Source: Novosphingobium naphthalenivorans NBRC 102051 | Lineage (GTDB): Bacteria; Pseudomonadota; Alphaproteobacteria; Sphingomonadales; Sphingomonadaceae | NCBI RefSeq assembly: GCF_001590985.1 | Contig: NZ_BCTX01000005.1 | Span: 1 to 64,000, forward strand | Direction of reading: 5' to 3' | Length of the DNA: 64,000 bases | Shown: piece after piece, positions 1 through 8,937 of the stretch | Layout: the number at the start of each line of letters is the position of its first letter | Numbering within the stretch: position 1 is the first letter of the stretch | Made by a program: the position numbers and the translations under genes | Notes under the pieces: model-generated | The model's database searches: none | Seen by the model: the letters and a program-made list of their open reading frames with translations, nothing else | Told to the model about the DNA's origin: nothing

Positions 1-1425
1 CACGAGGTCCAGCAGATCGCCCGATTCCTTGAAGTAGTAGGCTCCGATGACATATTTCAGGCGGTCATTCAGGGCACTGCCGACAAGCTGGAATTCCTGG
101 CTGAACTGCTTCTGGCGCTGCAGGAAGCTGGCGTGCAGGATATTGAGCGGAGAGCCGTCGAGATCGAGGCCGGAGCGCCAGTTGCTGTTGCGATAGCCGG
201 TGATCGACTTGAGCAGCAGGTTGTCGGTCACGTCCAGCTCGGCGTTCAGCGTGACGCCGTAGTTGCGCAGCCGCGAGAAGTTGTTGCCGTTGGCATAAGA
301 GGTATCCGGATTTCCGGTGATGAACTGATCCGTGTAGAGCAGCTCATGGGCGTTCGGATTGGCCCCGGTGTTCACGCCCGGCGTATAGGTCACGATATCG
401 ATCGGCGTAACTTCATCGCGGCGGACCGAAGGAAACTGCGTGCCGAAAGTGCTGCAGAAGTTCATCAGCCCGAGCGACCCCAGCACCGTGGTCGGAGCGG
501 CCCGGCAGGTGTTGTAGAGGAACGCGAAGTTCGGGTTCCCCGTCACCGACGGATCGTTGAGCACGCCCAGAAGCGAGTTGGCTGCGGTACTGGTGGAATA
601 CTGGTAATCGGCGCTCAGCGTGGCACGGAACGCGCTGCCATTGTCGAACCGGATCTTTCCGCGCACCGCCCGGTTGTCACCGCCACCTTCGCGCGAAGGT
701 GATTCATAGCCGGTCGAGGGAAGCGCGGTGTAGGGCGTGGAATTCGCCGTCAGCGGGCTGGGAAAAGGAATGCGACGCGCATAGCCGCTGCTGTTGCGCA
801 CATCGAAAGTGACAAGCGAAGTGAGGCTGTCGGTCAGCGGGATGTCCACCGCGCCACGGGCCTCGAACAGGTTGAAGCGGCCGATGGTGACATCGCCCTG
901 CGCGCGGAACTGGTCAGCAGGATCCCGGGTCACGATCGATACGGCACCGCCGATCGTGTTGCGCCCGAAAAGCGTACCCTGCGGCCCCTTGAGCACCTCT
1001 ATCCGGCCTGTGTCGAGCAAGTCCTGGTTGGCACCGACCGAACGGGCCAGGTAGATGCCGTCAACGTAGACGCCCACGCCCGGATCGATGTTGAAGGCGA
1101 AGTCGGACGAACCGATGCCGCGGATCGAGGCGGCAAGCACCGCGGTCGAGCCGGTAAAGGCTACGCCATTGTCGAAGTTGACGTTCGGCGCGACCGCTGT
1201 GAGCTGACTGACGTTGTTGACCGCGCGCTCGTTCAGATCGCTACCGGAAAACACCGAAATCGCGATCGGAACGTCCTGCGCGCTTTCCGCGCGCTTCTGC
1301 GCAGTAACGACGATCTCGGCGATGCCCCCCTCTTGTTCCGCATCCTGCGCAAGAGCCGGTGCGCTGCCTAGGGCGGCAGTGGTCGCCAAGAGATACGGAA
1401 CCAGCAGCTTCTTCCAATCGGACAT
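1..1425 (-). CDS. TonB-dependent outer-membrane receptor, 3' end cut by window
   Basis: The first 475 codons of a TBDR are present; the C-terminal half of the barrel lies beyond the left edge. Translation begins MSDWKKLLVPYLLATTAALG, a Sec-type signal peptide ending near APALAQ, then a short TonB-box-like stretch (GGIAEIVVTAQKR), then a plug domain with the usual motifs RGIGSSDFAFNIDPGVGVYV, GPQGTLFGRNTIGGAVSIVT and the first barrel strands. The ATG at 1425 has a good Shine-Dalgarno (GGGAG) a few bases upstream. This type of receptor (FecA/iroN-like, with the RNTIGG plug motif) is common in sphingomonads and takes up siderophores, aromatic compounds or oligosaccharides using TonB energy. The substrate cannot be told from the sequence. 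It diverges from a LysR regulator that probably controls it. Confidence 0.92.
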   Translation of the reverse strand, partial: MSDWKKLLVPYLLATTAALGSAPALAQDAEQEGGIAEIVVTAQKRAESAQDVPIAISVFSGSDLNERAVNNVSQLTAVAPNVNFDNGVAFTGSTAVLAASIRGIGSSDFAFNIDPGVGVYVDGIYLARSVGANQDLLDTGRIEVLKGPQGTLFGRNTIGGAVSIVTRDPADQFRAQGDVTIGRFNLFEARGAVDIPLTDSLTSLVTFDVRNSSGYARRIPFPSPLTANSTPYTALPSTGYESPSREGGGDNRAVRGKIRFDNGSAFRATLSADYQYSTSTAANSLLGVLNDPSVTGNPNFAFLYNTCRAAPTTVLGSLGLMNFCSTFGTQFPSVRRDEVTPIDIVTYTPGVNTGANPNAHELLYTDQFITGNPDTSYANGNNFSRLRNYGVTLNAELDVTDNLLLKSITGYRNSNWRSGLDLDGSPLNILHASFLQRQKQFSQEFQLVGSALNDRLKYVIGAYYFKESGDLLDLV

Positions 1426-1543
1426 GTTTCTCTCCCTGAAGGACGCTACCGTGAAGGCTCGAAGCGGAACGAGGATGCCCCTCCCCTGCCTTCACAAGCG
1501 CGAACGCTGTCTGATTAGAGGAAACGGAGACATACTCTCCAAT

Positions 1544-1562
1544 ACCATTTGATAGGAATGGT
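1544..1562. promoter_or_regulatory. Candidate LysR operator (inverted repeat) between TBDR and lysR
   Basis: ACCATT, a 7-base spacer, then AATGGT form an inverted repeat in the 182-base divergent gap. It lies about 45 bases upstream of the LysR start and about 120 upstream of the receptor start. LysR proteins usually bind imperfect dyads (T-N11-A type) in just such divergent gaps. The dyad is seen; its use is inferred. Confidence 0.4.
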
Positions 1563-1607
1563 GATACCTTCTAAGCAATTCTGAAACCGTATCAGCGGAG
1601 CAAGGCG

Positions 1608-2522
1608 ATGTTCGCGAACAAGATCGATATCAGGCACCTGCGATATTTCGTCGCCATCGTCCGGAACGGCAGCTTCAGAGGCGCATCGGCTGAGCTCAAC
1701 ATTTCCCAGCCCCCGCTTTCCCGGCAAATCCAGCAGCTTGAGGACTATGTCGGGGTCTCACTGCTGACGCGCCGTTCGAGCGGCATCGAACCCACCAGTG
1801 CCGGCAAGGCCTTTTTCGTGGAGGCCTGCAACATCATCGATCTGCTGGAACGTGCCTGCGAGCGCACCCAGCTGATCGGAACAGGACGGCTTGGCAAGCT
1901 GGACGTGGGCGTGTTCGGTTCCGCCGTTCTCGATTTCGTTCCGCGCTTCGTATTGGGGTTTCGCAACAGCTTCCCCGACGTGGAAGTCGTCCTGCACAAC
2001 ATGGACCGTGAAGCGCAGGTCAAGGCGCTGCGCGAAAGGCGGATCCTGCTCGGCTTCAACCGCTTCTTCCTCGATTACCCCGACCTTGTCTGGGAATCGG
2101 TCATTCGCGAACGCATGATCGTCGCGGTGCCGAGCGAACACCCGCTCGCCAGAAAGTCCGCGGTCAGCCTGCGCGACCTCGCCGACGAACCCCTCATCTT
2201 CTATCCCCGCACCGATCAGCCAGGTGGTTTCAGCAATTACCTGCAGCGGTTGTTCAGCAACCTCAATATCGAACCCAAGATCGTCCAGAACGTCGACGAC
2301 GTGGTTACCGCCATTGCTTTCGTTTCGAGCGGGCTAGGCCTCACTCTGGGTGTGGAATCGGCCAGAAACCTTCAGTTGCCCGGCGTTCATTATCTCTCGC
2401 TCGACGAACGCGAAGTGCCCTCCTTCGATCTGAGTCTGATCTATCGCGCGGATGAGGATTCACCGCTGTTGAAGCTGTTCATCGAATCCGTGAAACAGAG
2501 CATGGCCGCACAAAACGCCTGA
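1608..2522 (+). CDS. LysR-family transcriptional regulator
   Basis: 304 residues, the standard LysR length. Residues about 8-66 are the winged helix-turn-helix (RHLRYFVAIVRNGSFRGA, then SQPPLSRQIQQLEDYVGVSL), and residues about 95-300 are the periplasmic-binding-protein-like effector domain (sequence around LGKLDVGVFGSAVLDFVPRF onward). The ATG is preceded by GAGCAAGG. It is transcribed divergently from the TBDR at the left edge and lies next to a candidate dyad operator, so the receptor is its most likely target. Its C-terminal domain resembles the CatR/CbnR/BenM-type group that senses aromatic or small organic acids, but this is only an impression. The neighbour downstream, pyruvate carboxylase, is convergent and not in its operon. 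Confidence 0.93.
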   Translation: MFANKIDIRHLRYFVAIVRNGSFRGASAELNISQPPLSRQIQQLEDYVGVSLLTRRSSGIEPTSAGKAFFVEACNIIDLLERACERTQLIGTGRLGKLDVGVFGSAVLDFVPRFVLGFRNSFPDVEVVLHNMDREAQVKALRERRILLGFNRFFLDYPDLVWESVIRERMIVAVPSEHPLARKSAVSLRDLADEPLIFYPRTDQPGGFSNYLQRLFSNLNIEPKIVQNVDDVVTAIAFVSSGLGLTLGVESARNLQLPGVHYLSLDEREVPSFDLSLIYRADEDSPLLKLFIESVKQSMAAQNA

Positions 2523-2537
2523 TGCGTTCCCCACGGG

Positions 2538-2563
2538 GCGGTGCACGGCAGCGCGCGCACCGC
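2538..2563. terminator. Weak hairpin between convergent lysR and pyc
   Basis: GCGGTGC pairs with GCACCGC around a 12-base loop in the 49-base gap between the two convergent stop codons. There is no T-run, so it is at best a weak or Rho-assisted terminator. Confidence 0.25.
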
Positions 2564-2571
2564 ATCTTGCA

Positions 2572-5500
2572 TCACAATACGATCAGCAGTTCCTTTGCAT
2601 CGACGGCCTGCCCGGTCTTGACGGCAAGTTCGGCAACGGTTCCGTCCCGGGGCGCGGTGATCGCCGTTTCCATCTTCATCGCCTCCAGCGTCAGAAGCAG
2701 GTCTCCGGCCTTGACCGCCTGCCCCTGTGCCACCGCGAGCGTGGCGACGACGCCGGGCATCGGTGCGGCGACATGGTTCTCGTTCGCCGGATCGGCCATG
2801 CGGCGCACCACCTTGCCACCGCCGGCCTTGCGGTCGGCCACGGTAATGATGCGTGGCTGGCCGTTCAGTTCGAAGAACACGCGCACCGTGCCGTCTTCCT
2901 CGGTTTCACCGATCGCGGTGAGGCTGACAACCAGTGTCTTGCCTTGCTCGATCTCGACGTTGACCTCGTCGCCCGGCTGCATGCCGTAGAAATAGACCGG
3001 CGTCGGCAGGGCCGAGACGGGCCCGTATTTCCGGCGGGCCTCGGCATAGGCAGTGAACACCTTGGGATACATCAGGTAGCTGGCAAATTCGGTCTCGCCG
3101 AGCGTGCGCCCGCATTGTTTCTCCGCCGTCTTGCGCGAGGCTTCGAGATCCTGCTCTCCCAGCAGGCTGGCCGGACGCACCGTGACCGGCGTTTCCTGGC
3201 CAAGCACCCGCTTCTGGATACCCTCCGGCCATCCGCCCGGCGGCTGCCCGAGATCGCCCCGCAGCATTTCCACGACCGAGGCCGGAAACGCGATCTCCCG
3301 GCTCGTGTCGAGGACATCGGCCGGTGTCAGGTCCTGCGCCACCATCATCAGCGCCATGTCTCCCACCACCTTAGAGGACGGCGTAACCTTGACGATGTCG
3401 CCGAAGAGCATGTTGGCATCGTGATAGGCGCTCGCGACTTCATGCCAGCGCGTATCGAGGCCCAGGCTGCGCGCCTGTTCCTTGAGGTTGGTGAACTGGC
3501 CGCCGGGCATTTCGTGCAGATAGACTTCCGAAGCCCCCGAGCGCAGGTCGCTTTCAAAGGCTGCGTACTGCGCGCGCACCGCTTCCCAGTAGAAGCTGAT
3601 CTCGCGGATGGCGCGCGGATCGATGCCGGTGTCCTTGTCCGTATTGCGCAAAGCCTCGACAATAGCGCCAAGGCAAGGCTGCGATGTCGTGCCGGACATG
3701 GCGTCCATCGCCGCATCGACACTATCGGCCCCGGCATCGATGGCCGCCAGCAGCGTGGCGGCGGCCACGCCCGAGGTGTCATGGCTGTGCAGCGCTATGG
3801 GCAGGTCCGTCGCTTCCCGCAGCGCCTTGAACAGCGCTGTTGCGGCCTTCGGCTTGAGCAGGCCGGCCATGTCCTTGACTGCCAGCATGTGACAGCCGGC
3901 CGCCTCCAGCTGGCGGGCCAGATCGACGTAGTAGGCAAGGCTGTACTTCGCACGATCAGGATCGAGGATGTCACCGGTGTAGCACAGCGCCCCCTGGGCG
4001 ACCTTCCCGCTCTCGACCACGGCATCGATGGCGACACGCATGTTCTCGACCCAATTGAGGCAGTCGAAGATGCGGAACACGTCGATCCCGTTGGCGGCCT
4101 GCGCGATGAAGTGGCGCACGATGTTGTCGGGATAGTTCGTGTAGCCAACGCCATTGGCACCGCGCAGCAGCATCTGTGTGAGCAGGTTCGGCGCCTTCTG
4201 GCGAATGGCATCGAGGCGCTCCCAGGGGTCCTCCTGCAGGAAGCGCATGGCGACATCGAATGTCGCGCCGCCCCAGCACTCAAGGCTGAAAAGCTGCGGC
4301 ACCATGTGCGCATAACTGCCGGCCACCGCGATCATGTCCGTACTGCGCATACGGGTAGCGAGCAGCGACTGGTGTGCATCACGCATCGTCGTATCGGTCA
4401 GCAGCGGCCGGTCCTGCGCCCGGATCCAGCGGGCAAGGCCAGCCGCACCGTCGCGTTCAAGGATCTGGCGCGTGCCGTCCGGCACATCTCCCGACACCTC
4501 GGGCACTTTGGGCGTACGGGCATGGGCGGAGGGCAACGCCCTGCCCTTTACGTCCGGATGACCGTTGACCGTGACATCGGCAACATAGGTCAGCAGACGC
4601 GTCGCCCGGTCGCGCCGCTTGCCGAGATTCAGGAGCCCGGGTGTCTCGTCGATGAACCTGGTCGTATACCGGTTGGCGGTAAAGTCCGGGTGCCGCAGGA
4701 CATTTTCGAGGAAGGCCAGGTTCGTGGCGACGCCGCGAATCCGGTATTCGCTCAGCGCGCGCGTCATGCGCGCGATCACCTCGCCGGACGTCGGCGCCCA
4801 GCACGTGATCTTTTCCAGCAGCGGATCGTAGAACCGCGTGACCACCGCCCCCGAGTAGGCCGTGCCGCCATCGACCCGAACGCCATAGCCGAACGCCCCG
4901 CGATAGGCCGTGATGCGGCCATAGTCCGGGATGAAGTTGTTTTCCGGATCTTCGGTGGTGATGCGACATTGCATGGCGTGGCCCGTCAGCCGGATCTGGT
5001 CCTGCGGGGGAACCCCGGTCTCCTCGGGCACGCCGAGATGGCCGCCGGTCGCGATCCTGATCTGCGCCTTCACGATGTCGATATCAGTGACCATCTCGGT
5101 CACCGTGTGCTCGACCTGGATGCGCGGATTGACTTCGATGAAGTAGAAGGCACCGCTGTCCTGATCCATCAGGAACTCGACCGTGCCCGCGCCCACATAA
5201 CCCGTCGCCCGGCCGATCCTGAGCGCGGCATCGCACAGCGCCCGGCGCGTTGTCTCGTCGAGATAGGGGGCCGGCGCCCGCTCGATCACCTTCTGGTTGC
5301 GGCGCTGGATCGAACAGTCACGCTCGAACAGATGGAACAGATTGCCGTGGCTGTCGCCGAGCAGTTGCACTTCGACATGGCGGGCCCGGCGGATCAGTTT
5401 TTCCAGATAGACCTCATCGCGCCCGAAAGCGGCCTTGGCCTCGCGCTTGCCGGAACGGACGGCATCGAGCAGGCCCGCCTCGTCCTCGATCGGACGCATC

Positions 5501-6012
5501 CCGCGCCCGCCGCCGCCCCAACTCGCCTTGAGCATGAGCGGGTAGCCAATGCCCGCCGCGATGCGCCTGATCTCGTCGTCGTCATCGGGCAGCGGCTCGC
5601 TGGCCGGCACCACGGGAACATCGGCGCCCATCGCGATGTGGCGGGCGGAGACCTTGTCCCCCAGGCTGCGCATCGTCTCGGGCGACGGGCCGATGAAGGT
5701 GATCCCGGCCTCGGCACAGGCCTCTGCGAAATCAGGGCTTTCCGAAAGGAACCCGTAGCCGGGGTGGATCGCATCGACATGCGCCGCCCTGGCGATCTCG
5801 ATAATGCGCTTCCCGTCGAGATAGGCTGCGATTGGCCCGGCACCGTCGCCCAGGTGGTAGGCTTCGTCCGCCTTGAAACGATGCAGCGAGAGCTTGTCTT
5901 CCTCCGCATAGATCGCAACCGTGCGGATACCGAGTTCAGTCGCCGCACGAAAAACGCGGATCGCAATCTCGCTACGGTTGGCAACAAGCAGTTTTCGTAT
6001 GCCGTGACCCAT
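2572..6012 (-). CDS. pyc: Pyruvate carboxylase
   Basis: Single-chain biotin enzyme of about 1146 residues that carboxylates pyruvate to oxaloacetate, the usual length for PYC. Domain order: biotin carboxylase N-domain (KLLVANRSEIAIRVFRA, about 7-23), ATP-grasp with glycine loop GGGGRG (about 166-171) and EVNPRIQVEHTVTEM (about 293), carboxyltransferase starting TDTTMRDAHQS (about 539), the PYC tetramerisation/allosteric region, and a C-terminal biotinyl domain with EAMKMETA; the biotinylated lysine is about residue 1113. The frame stays open ten codons further upstream, but the ATG at 6012 is preferred because AGGGGG lies 6-8 bases before it and it yields the normal PYC N-terminus. It is anaplerotic, which suits growth on sugars and C5 acids routed to 2-oxoglutarate. 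No operon partner. Confidence 0.97.
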   Translation of the reverse strand: MGHGIRKLLVANRSEIAIRVFRAATELGIRTVAIYAEEDKLSLHRFKADEAYHLGDGAGPIAAYLDGKRIIEIARAAHVDAIHPGYGFLSESPDFAEACAEAGITFIGPSPETMRSLGDKVSARHIAMGADVPVVPASEPLPDDDDEIRRIAAGIGYPLMLKASWGGGGRGMRPIEDEAGLLDAVRSGKREAKAAFGRDEVYLEKLIRRARHVEVQLLGDSHGNLFHLFERDCSIQRRNQKVIERAPAPYLDETTRRALCDAALRIGRATGYVGAGTVEFLMDQDSGAFYFIEVNPRIQVEHTVTEMVTDIDIVKAQIRIATGGHLGVPEETGVPPQDQIRLTGHAMQCRITTEDPENNFIPDYGRITAYRGAFGYGVRVDGGTAYSGAVVTRFYDPLLEKITCWAPTSGEVIARMTRALSEYRIRGVATNLAFLENVLRHPDFTANRYTTRFIDETPGLLNLGKRRDRATRLLTYVADVTVNGHPDVKGRALPSAHARTPKVPEVSGDVPDGTRQILERDGAAGLARWIRAQDRPLLTDTTMRDAHQSLLATRMRSTDMIAVAGSYAHMVPQLFSLECWGGATFDVAMRFLQEDPWERLDAIRQKAPNLLTQMLLRGANGVGYTNYPDNIVRHFIAQAANGIDVFRIFDCLNWVENMRVAIDAVVESGKVAQGALCYTGDILDPDRAKYSLAYYVDLARQLEAAGCHMLAVKDMAGLLKPKAATALFKALREATDLPIALHSHDTSGVAAATLLAAIDAGADSVDAAMDAMSGTTSQPCLGAIVEALRNTDKDTGIDPRAIREISFYWEAVRAQYAAFESDLRSGASEVYLHEMPGGQFTNLKEQARSLGLDTRWHEVASAYHDANMLFGDIVKVTPSSKVVGDMALMMVAQDLTPADVLDTSREIAFPASVVEMLRGDLGQPPGGWPEGIQKRVLGQETPVTVRPASLLGEQDLEASRKTAEKQCGRTLGETEFASYLMYPKVFTAYAEARRKYGPVSALPTPVYFYGMQPGDEVNVEIEQGKTLVVSLTAIGETEEDGTVRVFFELNGQPRIITVADRKAGGGKVVRRMADPANENHVAAPMPGVVATLAVAQGQAVKAGDLLLTLEAMKMETAITAPRDGTVAELAVKTGQAVDAKELLIVL

Positions 6013-6067
6013 CTCTACCCCCTGCCATTGTCGTGATAGCAACGCCGATCAGACAGCCAGCCCCTGC

Positions 6068-6106
6068 ACCGCCAGATGACACCGCCAGATGACGCCGCCA
6101 GATAAC
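6068..6106. repeat. Three tandem 13-bp repeats upstream of pyc
   Basis: ACCGCCAGATGAC, ACCGCCAGATGAC and GCCGCCAGATAAC follow each other without spacers, about 55-95 bases upstream of the pyc start and downstream of the acyl-CoA dehydrogenase stop. Two copies are identical and the third differs at two positions. They could bind a regulator of pyc or be a simple slippage duplication. Confidence 0.75.
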
Positions 6107-6153
6107 TGGGGCACTTCAGGCAATCCTCTGATCTGGAACGTTTCTGTTATCCG

Positions 6154-7902
6154 TCAGAACGCATCTGCGTTCAGTGCCATGATCGGCTCTTCGCCAGCGG
6201 CAATGCTGGCCACAAGGCCTTTGGCCTGCGGCAGAATACGCGTTGCAAAGAAGTTTGCCACCAGCGTTTTCGAGGCGTGGAACGGCGTGTCCCCTGCCGA
6301 TGCCGCCGCGGCCATGCGCGCCCACATCCAGCCCAGCGCGACAAGGGCGAACAGCCGCAGGTAATCGACCGCTGCCGCGCCCAGCGCATCGATGTCGCCA
6401 TCGCGCAGCCCGGCCGTTGCCCGGCGCAGCAGCTCCAGCGCCTCTCGGGCATGTTCCGCGATCAATTCCGCGCCTGCCGTTCGCGCGGCCTGGGCAAGAT
6501 CGGCTTCCATCAGGTCGAAGAACCCGGTCACGACCGCTCCCCCGTCCATGGCGAGCTTGCGGCCAATGAGGTCCATCGCCTGAATGCCGTTGGTCCCCTC
6601 ATATATCTGGGCAATGCGCGCATCGCGCACGAATTGCTCCATGCCCCATTCGCGGATGTAGCCGTGTCCGCCGAAGACCTGCTGCGCCTGAACCGCGCTT
6701 TCGAAGCCGAAGTCGGTGAACGCGGCTTTCACGACCGGCGTCAGCAGGGCAACAAGACTATCCGCCTTTGCCCGTTCTGCCGCGTCCGGATGCGATCGCG
6801 CGGCATCGAGCTGCAACGCCGTCCATCCGGCCAGGGCTCGTCCGCCTTCCACGAACGCGCGCACCTGCAGCAGCATGCGGCGCACATCTGCATGCTCGAT
6901 AATCGGGACGGGAGAACGCGTGCCGTCGGAACTGCGCCCCTGAAGACGCTCACGGGCATAGGCGACCGCCTGCTGGTAGGCCCCGCCGGCGATACCCAGC
7001 CCCTGAATGCCGACCATCAGGCGCTCGGCATTCATCATCGTGAACATCGCGGCCAATCCGCGGTGGGGTTCGCCGACAAGCCAGCCCTTGGCCCCGTCAT
7101 AATTCATGACACATGTGGGTTGGGCGTGGATGCCCATCTTCTGCTCCAGCGCCCCCACCGACAAGGCGTTGCGGACGGTGAAATCGCCCTGCCCGTCCTG
7201 AAGAAACTTCGGGACGAGAAAGAGGCTTATGCCCTTCACGCCAGATGGGGCATCGGGCAGCCGCGCCAGCACAAGATGAACGATGTTGCCACCAAAGTCA
7301 TGATCGCCCGACGAAATGAAGATCTTGGTTCCGCTCACGGCGTAAGCACCCTGGCCATCGGGCACGGCCTTGGCCCTGAGCAGTGCGAGGTCACTACCAG
7401 CCCCGCTCTCGGTCAGCGCCATGGCACCGGTCCATTCGCCGGTGACCAGCGGCTCCAGCCAGACGGACTTGAGCTCGTCGCTGGCATGCGCGGCAATCGC
7501 CTCGCAGGCACCACGCGTCAGGCCGGGAAACAGGCCAAACGCCAGGTTCGTCGCCGAAAGCATCTCGTCGAACCAAAGCTGCAGCACAAACGGCAACCCT
7601 TGCCCGCCATGATCCTCACTTGCCGAAAGAGCCGCCCAACCGGCATCGGCAAAGCTGCGGTATGCCTCGGCGAAACCCGGCGGCGTGCGCACAGCGCCAT
7701 CGATCAGCAGACTGCCCTGCTCATCGCCCTCCCGGTTGAGCGGCTGAACAACCTGAGCGCAGAAACGGCCAGCCTCTTCGAGCACGGCCATGGCCAGATC
7801 GATGTCCGCCTCCTTCCCGAGCTGCGCCATGGCTTCGCCGAATCCGAGCACCTCCTCCAGCAGGAAACGGTAGTCCTCAATCGGCGGAACGTAGGTTTGC
7901 AT
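6154..7902 (-). CDS. Acyl-CoA dehydrogenase, long AcdB/DmdC-like type
   Basis: 582 residues, longer than the roughly 380 of classical acyl-CoA dehydrogenases. It has a short N-terminal extension (YVPPIEDYRFLLEEVLG), the FAD/substrate core with GAMALTESGAGSDLALL (about 160) and the helical C-terminal part with QVFGGHGYIREWGMEQFVRD (about 405), and an extra C-terminal helical domain (to ALNADAF). That layout matches the subgroup that includes 3-methylthiopropionyl-CoA dehydrogenase DmdC and many fatty-acyl-CoA dehydrogenases of proteobacteria. It introduces a 2,3 double bond into an acyl-CoA and passes electrons to ETF. The exact acyl chain cannot be told. The ATG at 7902 has GAGGAGAAGG upstream. 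A TetR regulator lies 100 bases upstream on the same strand and may control it. Confidence 0.92.
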   Translation of the reverse strand: MQTYVPPIEDYRFLLEEVLGFGEAMAQLGKEADIDLAMAVLEEAGRFCAQVVQPLNREGDEQGSLLIDGAVRTPPGFAEAYRSFADAGWAALSASEDHGGQGLPFVLQLWFDEMLSATNLAFGLFPGLTRGACEAIAAHASDELKSVWLEPLVTGEWTGAMALTESGAGSDLALLRAKAVPDGQGAYAVSGTKIFISSGDHDFGGNIVHLVLARLPDAPSGVKGISLFLVPKFLQDGQGDFTVRNALSVGALEQKMGIHAQPTCVMNYDGAKGWLVGEPHRGLAAMFTMMNAERLMVGIQGLGIAGGAYQQAVAYARERLQGRSSDGTRSPVPIIEHADVRRMLLQVRAFVEGGRALAGWTALQLDAARSHPDAAERAKADSLVALLTPVVKAAFTDFGFESAVQAQQVFGGHGYIREWGMEQFVRDARIAQIYEGTNGIQAMDLIGRKLAMDGGAVVTGFFDLMEADLAQAARTAGAELIAEHAREALELLRRATAGLRDGDIDALGAAAVDYLRLFALVALGWMWARMAAAASAGDTPFHASKTLVANFFATRILPQAKGLVASIAAGEEPIMALNADAF

Positions 7903-8002
7903 GGCCTTCTCCTCGCATAACGCTGCAAGCGACTATACCAAACGTATGTTACAGTCAAATTCGGCAATCGGCCCAGGCCCCTTTGCACGGCACGATCACC
8001 GG

Positions 8003-8563
8003 TTATTCGTGGCGGAAGACGGCGACAATCTGGTCCGCAAGACCGGCAGGAGACAGGCGCCCAGGCCGATACCAACCGGCAGCGGAATTCAACTGGGACA
8101 GCAGCAGGTTACGATAGATCGACCGGTCGATCGATGCGGGAAGCGGCAGCGCGTCCACGAGCACACGGAAGATGTCCTCGAACCGATCGCGCCGCTCAAT
8201 CAGTTTGGGGCGCACATCGTCCGGCACTTCGCGAAAATCGTTCATCATCGGAGTCGTCAGAGAATCCGGTGCGAGCTGGATCTCAAGCAATGTCTCACAA
8301 GCCGCATGGAGGCGCTGCCATGGATCATTGCACTTGGCCACGGCAGCTTCAATCCGCTCCTCTGCGGCATCCAGAGCGGCATTGTGCAATTCGACGAAAA
8401 GCGCATCCTTGGACTTGATATGGTGATAGAGCGAGCCGCCCAGCACCCCCGCCGCGGAACCGATGTCCCGCATCGATGTGCCACGAAAGCCTTTGCTCGC
8501 GAAAAGCTGCGCCGCGATTTCGAGAATCTGGCGCCTGCGGCCAACTTGGTTCTCTTCAGCCAT
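8003..8563 (-). CDS. TetR/AcrR-family transcriptional regulator
   Basis: 186 residues. The N-terminal helix-turn-helix is clear (RRRQILEIAAQLFASKGFRG, then SMRDIGSAAGVLGGSLYHHI, about 9-50), followed by an all-helical ligand-binding domain. The C-terminal part (RPKLIERRDRFEDIFRVL and later NLLLSQLNSAAGWYRPG) resembles the TetR subgroup containing KstR2 and other acyl-CoA-responsive repressors; this is from memory of the family. It is encoded upstream of, and in the same direction as, the acyl-CoA dehydrogenase, consistent with a repressor of fatty-acyl metabolism. No strong ribosome-binding site precedes the ATG at 8563. The sequence AACGTATGTT at 7941-7950, between the two genes, is a near-dyad that could be its operator. 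Confidence 0.88.
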   Translation of the reverse strand: MAEENQVGRRRQILEIAAQLFASKGFRGTSMRDIGSAAGVLGGSLYHHIKSKDALFVELHNAALDAAEERIEAAVAKCNDPWQRLHAACETLLEIQLAPDSLTTPMMNDFREVPDDVRPKLIERRDRFEDIFRVLVDALPLPASIDRSIYRNLLLSQLNSAAGWYRPGRLSPAGLADQIVAVFRHE

Positions 8564-8599
8564 TCGGGCAGCGTGACGGAACTATGCTGAAAATCTTCA

Positions 8600-8923
8600 T
8601 ACCTGACGCTTTACGCTGGCATCGCTGTTTCAAACAAGACCAGCAATCGCTGCGTTGCGACGGGACAAGCGCTCCTCGTTGCCCTTGCAGGAATCTGCTT
8701 GATGAGAGCCTCAGCCTCGCATGCATCGTGGACTTGCCCGCCTGTCAGCGTCGAACTGACAGGACGACCGTCAGCATCGACAAGAGCGTGGCGTTTGCTG
8801 GTGAGGTCGCCCCGGGAACATCCCACGCCACGATCGCCCCCCCCCCTTTTTGCCCACCGCGCCTTGTTGGTGGACGCGTACGCAAGTGGAATCGATCATT
8901 AGCAACTCGCATTAGCAACTCGC
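8600..8923 (-). pseudogene. Decayed IS5-family (IS427-like) transposase fragment
   Basis: Read on the minus strand, pieces of a DDE transposase are recognisable: ELLMIDST and VRVHQQGAVGKKGG near the top, then after a frame change CSRGDLTSKRHALVDADGRP and TLTGGQVHDACEAEALIKQI down to about 8611. These match the IS427 subgroup pattern. The middle is scrambled: a run of ten C on the plus strand (8837-8846), a probable deletion between GKKGG and the SRGDLTSK block, and a 13-bp tandem duplication at the 5' edge. The C-terminal part of the transposase with the final catalytic Glu is missing. It cannot make an active enzyme. Confidence 0.8.
8898..8923. repeat. 13-bp tandem duplication inside the IS remnant
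   Basis: ATTAGCAACTCGC occurs twice in direct succession. Because 13 is not a multiple of three it frameshifts the transposase remnant just before its IDST motif. Local slippage is the simplest origin. Confidence 0.9.
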
Positions 8924-8937
8924 CGTTCTGTCCGGCG

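Noticed and set aside
2773..6036. 1087-codon open frame antisense to pyruvate carboxylase
   Set aside because: It mirrors pyc codon positions in GC-rich DNA; the protein has no recognisable motifs, is rich in Arg/His/Gly and has no ribosome-binding site.
8837..8846. Run of ten C as a possible phase-variation tract
   Set aside because: It lies inside a dead transposase fragment with other frameshifts, so switching could not restore a gene; may also be a sequencing-length error.
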